Assembly (NCBI GenBank): GCA_013339765.2
Contig: CM023449.1
Span: forward strand, 14,421,811 to 14,485,810
Reading direction: 5' to 3'
DNA from: Haemaphysalis longicornis
Taxonomy: Eukaryota > Arthropoda > Arachnida > Ixodida > Ixodidae
DNA length: 64,000 nucleotides
Shown: positions 58,166 to 64,000 of the stretch, in pieces
Layout: each line of letters begins with the position of its first letter
Numbering within the stretch: the first letter of the stretch is position 1
Position numbers and translations under genes: made by a program
Notes under the pieces: generated by a model
Told to the model about the DNA's origin: nothing
Databases searched by the model: none
What the model saw: only the letters and a program-made list of their open reading frames with translations

Positions 58166-60046
58166 AGTGCATGATTTAAGGTATTTTAGGATGGTGTACG
58201 CTAACCTGCGCGTTCGGTACGCGTGTGGGCAGGCAGGTGGACGTGCGTAGCCGTGCGGGTGCCAACTGGCCGAACGTAAACCAATATGGGAGGTATATAT
58301 TTTTGCGTTCTACAAATTGGCTTTTTCAGCAGAAAATAAGTTGGGGTTATAACATCTGTTCACCTATTTTTGATTGCCTTCAAACCTTCCATAGCGTTGC
58401 TGGAGCGGGTGTGGCTTCCAAAGATATTCTTTTTAATTTTTGGGAGGGAGAACACGAAATAAGAAGAATTGCCGGCCACCTTGCGGTCTATGTTCATACA
58501 AATGATTTTTGCGGGGCTCTTTCAAGTATCCGGAGTTGTTAGGAAGCTATCATGCCAACCAGTGAGCCCAAGGTACATCACAATAAGGAATACCCGCAAT
58601 TAGGGAAGAGGCGCATGTCTGAGAGAGCCGATCCCTAAAGCGCCCACCGAACAAACACGCTAAACGACAAAACAGCGAGTGTAGCCAAACCTATATGTGT
58701 GGATGCAGTTGGTACCGGATTCATTTTCAGTTGATATATAATTATTAAGTGAAAGAACATAGACTTAGTTCATTGGTAATCTTTAGCAGTATAGCAAACA
58801 CAATGAGTTGTTTGCGCTAAACCGCTCAAGCACAGTAGTGATGACTCGCTGGTTTACAGGGTGTTTTGATTCCATTCGTCATTCGAAATATCGATTTGAC
58901 CATCGCTATGGAAACATCAATATGTTATTTAGGTATGCAAGCGTTTTCTTCGTTCACATACAGTGTTCAGGTTAGATAGGCTAGGAATCTTTTCTTAGCC
59001 CGGCCGTCTTACAGCAGTGTAATACTAGCCGATTTATTTAAATGGGAGGGCAAGTTGATGCGAGAGAACGCGCCGTTTAGAACGCTCTTCATCATCAAAG
59101 TTCACGTAAATCGCCTGTGAATGCGCAGAGCTTCGCCTTGCGTTGTATATCTTAATTTAGCGCTATATTTATTCAATATCTGCAAAAACACACTAGTGTT
59201 TTAATAAAGCGAACGGCATGCTGTGACAATCGACTAACGATACTTATCTTTATGGTTTTTTCTTTCCTTTACCCTAATCCCAAACCAAAATACATGGTCC
59301 GGTGTGACACCCTTACGTTCAATTTATCTTTGTTGCAAATGCACACGGGAAACTAGAAGACAAAATGGGCCCTTAACACAAATATCCTTCTGGTTATTAC
59401 GAACTTAGCTGTTTCGGGCTACAAGCTCAACAGAAAAAAGGTTGGGGTACGAATAGGTTGTGAAATATACGAAAGATACATGAGGAAAAACGATGTGCCT
59501 CAGTGTGGTATTTTCAGTTGTATGTTCTTTAGAATTAAAATAACCTCAGTTGTAAAAGCGTTACCAGCTTCGATTTCTACTGTGGGTACTTAGGGTATGG
59601 TATGTCCATTATATTCCCTATGTACGCGAGCTTCGTAATTGCGCAAGTCTGATACAGCTTAACATACTGTCGAAAATTACCTCGCCTAAATAAAATGAAC
59701 TTAGTAGAAGGGGCGAATTTGAAATTTTTTCAGCGGGCTGGTTTGGTTGCGACAGAAAAGCGGCAGAAGCTGACTTCTGTTTCACGCTACTCATATAATC
59801 CTGAACATTTTCGGTTCTACAGCACGTAAGGGGATTGCATAGCGAAATTGAAACGGGCGTGAAATGAGATTAGAATGTCTCAGGCCGTACTGCCATATTG
59901 TTCTCATTTTTTGTACGCAAATGAACCAGACATATCAGTAAATATGGGGGCGTGAAACAAACAGAGCGCGAAAAGTACTTGGGCACAAACAAGACTATAG
60001 GGAAAATTTTATATAAACGGAGACAAGTTTGCATAAGTGTCATCTC
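58166..60046. other. Unassigned intergenic DNA downstream of the Toll-like receptor gene
   Basis: No gene, SINE or microsatellite recognised over 1.9 kb. Confidence 0.5.
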
Positions 60047-60052
60047 TTTATT
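60047..60052 (-). promoter_or_regulatory. Polyadenylation signal of the Toll-like receptor gene
   Basis: AATAAA on the minus strand 29 nt past the TAG stop, implying a very short 3' UTR. Confidence 0.65.
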
Positions 60053-60080
60053 GTGAACGCCTTAAGATGGCGCAAGAAAT

Positions 60081-63000
60081 CTATCGCTGCAGAATCCTTT
60101 GGAGCTGCAACCAGAAAAAGTTATTCCGCCTCTCAGTTGCATTTGACGGAGGAACTTCTATGTAGGTTCTCGATTTTGTGAGAAACAGAAGCGTTTTGCT
60201 CATTTCAGATTCATGCACTTGCTCCTTTTTGACGAAAATCAAACCGTCGGAACGTTCGCTGTCAGACAACTCGTGTTGAGCGAGTCTCACTTCAAACATG
60301 CACCAGCGGCTGCGGCAGAATGCAGGGCTCAACACGAAGAGACAGACGCGACTCTGCGTAATGGCTCGGCATATATTCTCGGTGATCGGAATACCTGGGG
60401 TGAAGTCCCTCTCGGCGACGCAAAGTCGGAAGTTCAAGGGAGGCGATTCGAGTTTGGGCAACAGAACGTTGTGAACCCAATCCGAGTCAGAGGCGTGGTA
60501 GGATACGAAAGCGTCCCATTCGTAGTTCTCCACGTTCACGCGCCTCCTGTAGCCTCTGATGCCAACTTTAAGGTACAAAGATACATATATGAAGTACCAG
60601 CGGCATTTGTAAGCACCATAAACAAGCACGGCGGCCGACATGATACAAAGCATCCCCGGAACAGCGTACACGCGATAAAAGTCCACAGCTACGCACTCTT
60701 CCTCTCTCCATGCAATGTTTCGAACAGGGTTTCCTTGTTGTTCTTCTGGAACCTTGCAGACTGCGCACCCCACGCAATGCACTTGGTGATTGTCAAGAAA
60801 GTTGTGGAGGTTGTTGAGGTAGCAACTGCTGCAGTCCCAGGGATTGAAGTTGAGGGTCACGTTCTGTATGCCGTTCAGGTCGCCAAACATTTCGTTGTCC
60901 AGCACCTCGATCTCATTATGGCCAAGATCCAACATTTTTAGTTCAGTCATCCGAGAAAAGATTGGTGGCGTCCAGTTCGTTATTCCGTTGTGGTTTGCGA
61001 AAAACACTTGAGGGGAACTGTTGAGAGGTTTTTCCACACGGAGTTGTTGTATGCTGTTGAAAGATACGTCAAGAATTCGCAAGGACACCAACGGATTGAG
61101 TATAGTTGTGCCATCAAAGACCGTCAGGCGGTTGCGGGTCAGGTTCAGCCGTAATAAACCTGTAAGACCTTCAAGCGTCGCTTCATTGAGTGCTGGTATT
61201 TCGTTTTCCCGCAAAGAAAGAACCTGCAGTTTTTCCAGGCATATAAATGGGGAGCCTCGTAGAATCTTCAGCTGGCACCTGTCCATGTATAGCTCAATCA
61301 AATTCGGGAAACCACATAGGTCGCGATCACGTAACCGTGTCACGTTGCTGCCATTTGTGACTAATTGCACAGCACTGCTCGTTCTATTACGGCTGCCGGG
61401 CCACAAGTTAAACAGCACTCCTGGAGGAACATTTGTGTCAGGCATGCTTAGAGTTGTCAGTGTTTTTAAAGAAATATTGCTTCTGGTATACCGGGGAGCT
61501 TCGTGCTTTGTCAGAGAAATTCTCCTAACTAGACGAAAGGAGGTCAAAAGCGTCCGGATGAATTGTCTCAATAGGAGATTCTAAAAATTCAAAATCATAA
61601 ATGCTCTTCATAAGAGGTATGTCGTTGAACGAGATTTTGTGGAAAGAACACCTGTAGAAGGAGACATGCCTAATAGGTGTGAAGGCGAGATGCTTCAAAA
61701 GCGTCGTGGGGATTTTGTCCACCGACGCCACAACCGTAATAAGTGCAATGGTGTAGACGTTGGAAATGTTCCAGGGACTGGTGGTATTGGCGAGAACGGT
61801 AAAATAATTGGCATCCGGCAATGCATGGAGGGATGGGTCAGCAGAACGGAAAACGCTGGACAAGCCACTTCGGTTGACCCGCTTGGTACCACACATGGCG
61901 ACAGCTACCTGTGGGGGCTTCACGAATATGACGTCGAATGTAATCATCACAATGTGCTCCCGAATCAGCTGAAAATTCAAATCATGCAGCCAGGAGTTGC
62001 TCCCTTCCTGCAACTCGATATGATCGTAGCTAATATATAAATATTGAGGATAGTAGTCCATATTCTTCAATCGCACACGTCGGAGGAACAAGCGGACTGG
62101 GGCACAGCCCTGAGACACGTTGCGAACTTTATCTTCTGAAACCAGTAGTAGCTCCATTGCGATTATCTTGTGCTCAGGAGGCGCAAACGAAGGGCCAGGA
62201 AACTTGACACGAATGTGACAAAGAGCGCGAAGATGGCCATTTTCAAAGGTCAGGTTGCAGGTCTTTAATTCACGGGGGAGCGTTGTCAGGTTCGTGGGTA
62301 GATGATAGGGCAGAAAGGCCAAGATTCCCTCGGTTGAGCATATCCAGGTCCACAGAACTAGCACGTGCGTCTTCCAACTCACGGCAATCTGGAAAAGTTA
62401 GGAATTTAGATATCAAATAACTAAGGTTTTTAACATCACGAGTACTGAATAAAATAAAAACAGGCGCGATTTGTTCCCCGTCACATGTCGAAGCGTAATT
62501 CCTTTAAACCGCAAAAAAATAAAGTGGTGATTTCGTTTTGCATGAAAGTGATTACCAGTTTTACTAGATTTGACAGAGATTTTGCTTATTTGCTTTTGTT
62601 GAAAGCGCAGCCTCCTGTTTCTCTACAGCTGCAATTTTCTTCAATATTTCAAACGCTGGAAAACAATATTGGGCAAACGCCGTGTAGAAACTTGCTGTTC
62701 TATCCTATTCAACAGATCGCCCCGGTACTTGCACGTTACAAAAGATCCAACTCTTACATTAAACTCTAGTAGTATTGGAGTACTGTACCTTGCTGAGAAG
62801 TCCAACCCGATTTTAAGCAAGACCTGTAAGATTACCAATCTCTCAATAAGATTACAAATTTCATATAGCATTTTTAAGGCTGTGACAAAATTATTGGGCA
62901 TTGATCTTGTTTTTAAACGTGTAATATTACTCCAATACCTGTTGTTTGAAGGGATTGGAATGGCACAAACACTACAGTGTCTTTTAAGTTAAGCCAACTT

Positions 63001-63359
63001 TAACCGTGTGAAGAATTGACGTAGCACCGTTCCAAAAGTGACCCTACCAAACTTGACTGTGTGCTTAAAAAACATTGTCTTTTGCTCAGAATGTATTATA
63101 CAGTGAAAACTAGAAGCACAAATAGTATATTTTGCACACAGATATCACCGATGCGGTTACGTAGCTTACGTGTTGTGAATTTGTAAGAAAGAAGTCTTAC
63201 TATATGCGCCCCGTAAACGCCCTATACGTACGGACTTCGCTATATCTACAGAGAAGATTTTCGCTGCAACTGGAAAGACTTTTGCTTACGCGACACGTAT
63301 TTCAGGTGATGTAACAAGGAGAATGAGAAGTGCAATTTACTTACACCGTTGTACTGCAT
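60081..63359 (-). CDS. Toll-like receptor (LRR ectodomain, TM, TIR), with one frameshift
   Basis: Type I membrane receptor of the Toll family, expected to signal through MyD88-type adaptors. Proposed coding order on the minus strand: exon 1 63359-63345 (five codons), exon 2 62388-60081. Exon 2 encodes a hydrophobic signal segment (HVLVLWTWICSTEGILAF), an N-terminal ectodomain without clear LRRs, about seven LRRs (about 61304-60846; for example LRILDVSFNSIQQL, LKMLDLGHNEIEVL), a Cys-rich LRR cap (CSSCYLNN ... CVGCAVC), a membrane span (about 60674-60612, VYAVPGMLCIMSAAVLVYGA) and a TIR domain (60524-60147). TIR box 1 (WDAFVSYH), box 2 (RDFTPGIPI) and box 3 (FFWLQL) are all intact. One extra nucleotide within 61525-61571 breaks the frame. 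Total about 770 residues, a normal length for a short arthropod Toll. No ATG occurs in frame in exon 2: the frame begins at the acceptor and TAA lies just upstream. Confidence 0.88.
62389..63344 (-). other. Predicted intron of the Toll-like receptor gene
   Basis: Donor GGT/GTAAGT at 63344-63339 and acceptor CTAACTTTTCCAG ending at 62389, with a CTAAC branch-like motif. Phase 0 on both sides, so ATGCAGTACAACGGT joins in frame to the signal-peptide segment. No element recognised inside. Confidence 0.55.
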
Positions 63360-64000
63360 GACGTTCGACGACAAGGTATTCTGAGCAACGCACCTCTTAC
63401 ATTCCGCCCGCTATACAGGCAAGAGTTGGCCCCCTAGCTTCTATTTTATCTTGCAGTGAGCCCAGAGAGGAAAAGGAAATAAAAGAGGAAGCGACGAAAT
63501 GTTGCTTGCCTGCCTGGTGGTTGATATGAGGGCTTTCCGGGAAGAGGGATTGATGGTGGGACACAAAAAAAGTAATCTCACAAAAAAGGCGTGAAGAAAT
63601 ATTTTACTGCAGCTTTCCACGATTTACAAGAAGCGTAAATTTGGCGTCAGATTTGCCTTTTGTAGGCGCTTGGGCTGAAATGCCAAATCATATGCAAATA
63701 ATCAGAACGCCATTACTCGGCTTGACATACGCCTTTATCGGCGCAGTCGTTGTGCTGCTCAATTTTTATTCCCTTCTTCCAAATGTTTTGTCATTGCTTG
63801 GCACCCCGACAAGCCTAGATTTGTCGACCCTGCAATTGGAAGAGGGGAACCTCGCACACGTTGTTGTTTGGCGAGTGAACGAAATTTTATGGACGAAAAC
63901 TGCAAACAATGACACTAGTGTTGGAAAATGCGACAAGCCGTGCGCCTAGCCAAAACGGGTGTCATAGCAAGATCATGAATATCCATGACATATCGGCATA
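63360..64000. other. Upstream region of the Toll-like receptor gene
   Basis: Should contain the 5' UTR and promoter; no clear TATA box or initiator is singled out. A plus-strand frame at 63641-63949 is hydrophobic in the middle, starts at TTG and is not recognised. Confidence 0.4.

Noticed and set aside
60213..60941. 242-codon plus-strand frame
   Set aside because: Antisense shadow of the Toll-like receptor TIR/LRR region; the minus strand has clear domain homology.
63641..63949. Hydrophobic 102-codon plus frame near the right end
   Set aside because: Starts at TTG, no known domain, and lies in the presumed promoter side of the Toll-like receptor gene.

Overview
The window is eukaryotic nuclear DNA, most likely from a hard tick (Ixodidae). 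It has almost no host coding sequence, long simple repeats, tRNA-headed SINEs resembling the tick Ruka type, an RNase H-bearing I-like LINE in several copies, Ty3/Gypsy, BEL/Pao and Penelope-like retroelements, and one arthropod Toll-like receptor gene. There are no bacterial signs: no operons, no ribosome binding sites, and most long frames simply cross microsatellites. The species is inferred, not proven.

Layout. 0.1-5 kb: a Tigger/pogo-type MITE, a tRNA-like SINE head, a BEL/Pao integrase relic next to a GGAC/CAGA microsatellite, and a LINE 3' relic. 5-16 kb: sequence rich in GGGAGT/ACTCCC motifs and hairpins, a credible 3'-terminal exon of an unknown minus-strand gene (8545-8749), and a TTAA-flanked MITE with 25-bp perfect inverted ends (12505-13106). 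16-34 kb: mostly unassigned DNA with three LINE relics, an RTE-like relic, microsatellites, a SINE and a second possible terminal exon (25753-26028). 34.9-40.5 kb: a complete-length but decayed I-like LINE whose ends are fixed by a 16-bp target duplication. 46.7-56 kb: a nest of retroelements around (TA)n tracts, made of a 280-bp foldback SINE, a 5.5-kb Gypsy element with nearly identical 190-bp LTRs, a 162-bp perfect-palindrome insertion inside its integrase with an 11-bp target duplication, a second SINE, and a Penelope-like element with RT and GIY-YIG domains. 57-58 kb: a SINE and a long open frame of unknown origin. 60-63.4 kb: the Toll-like receptor gene on the minus strand.

The only gene with a clear cellular role is the Toll-like receptor: a leucine-rich ectodomain, one membrane span and a cytoplasmic TIR domain with all three conserved boxes. 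I infer two exons (a 5-codon first exon ending in a GTAAGT donor, then one long exon) and a 1-nt frameshift in the ectodomain. Several disruptions in this window look like 1-nt indels, at least one in a homopolymer, so assembly error must be considered before calling these genes dead.
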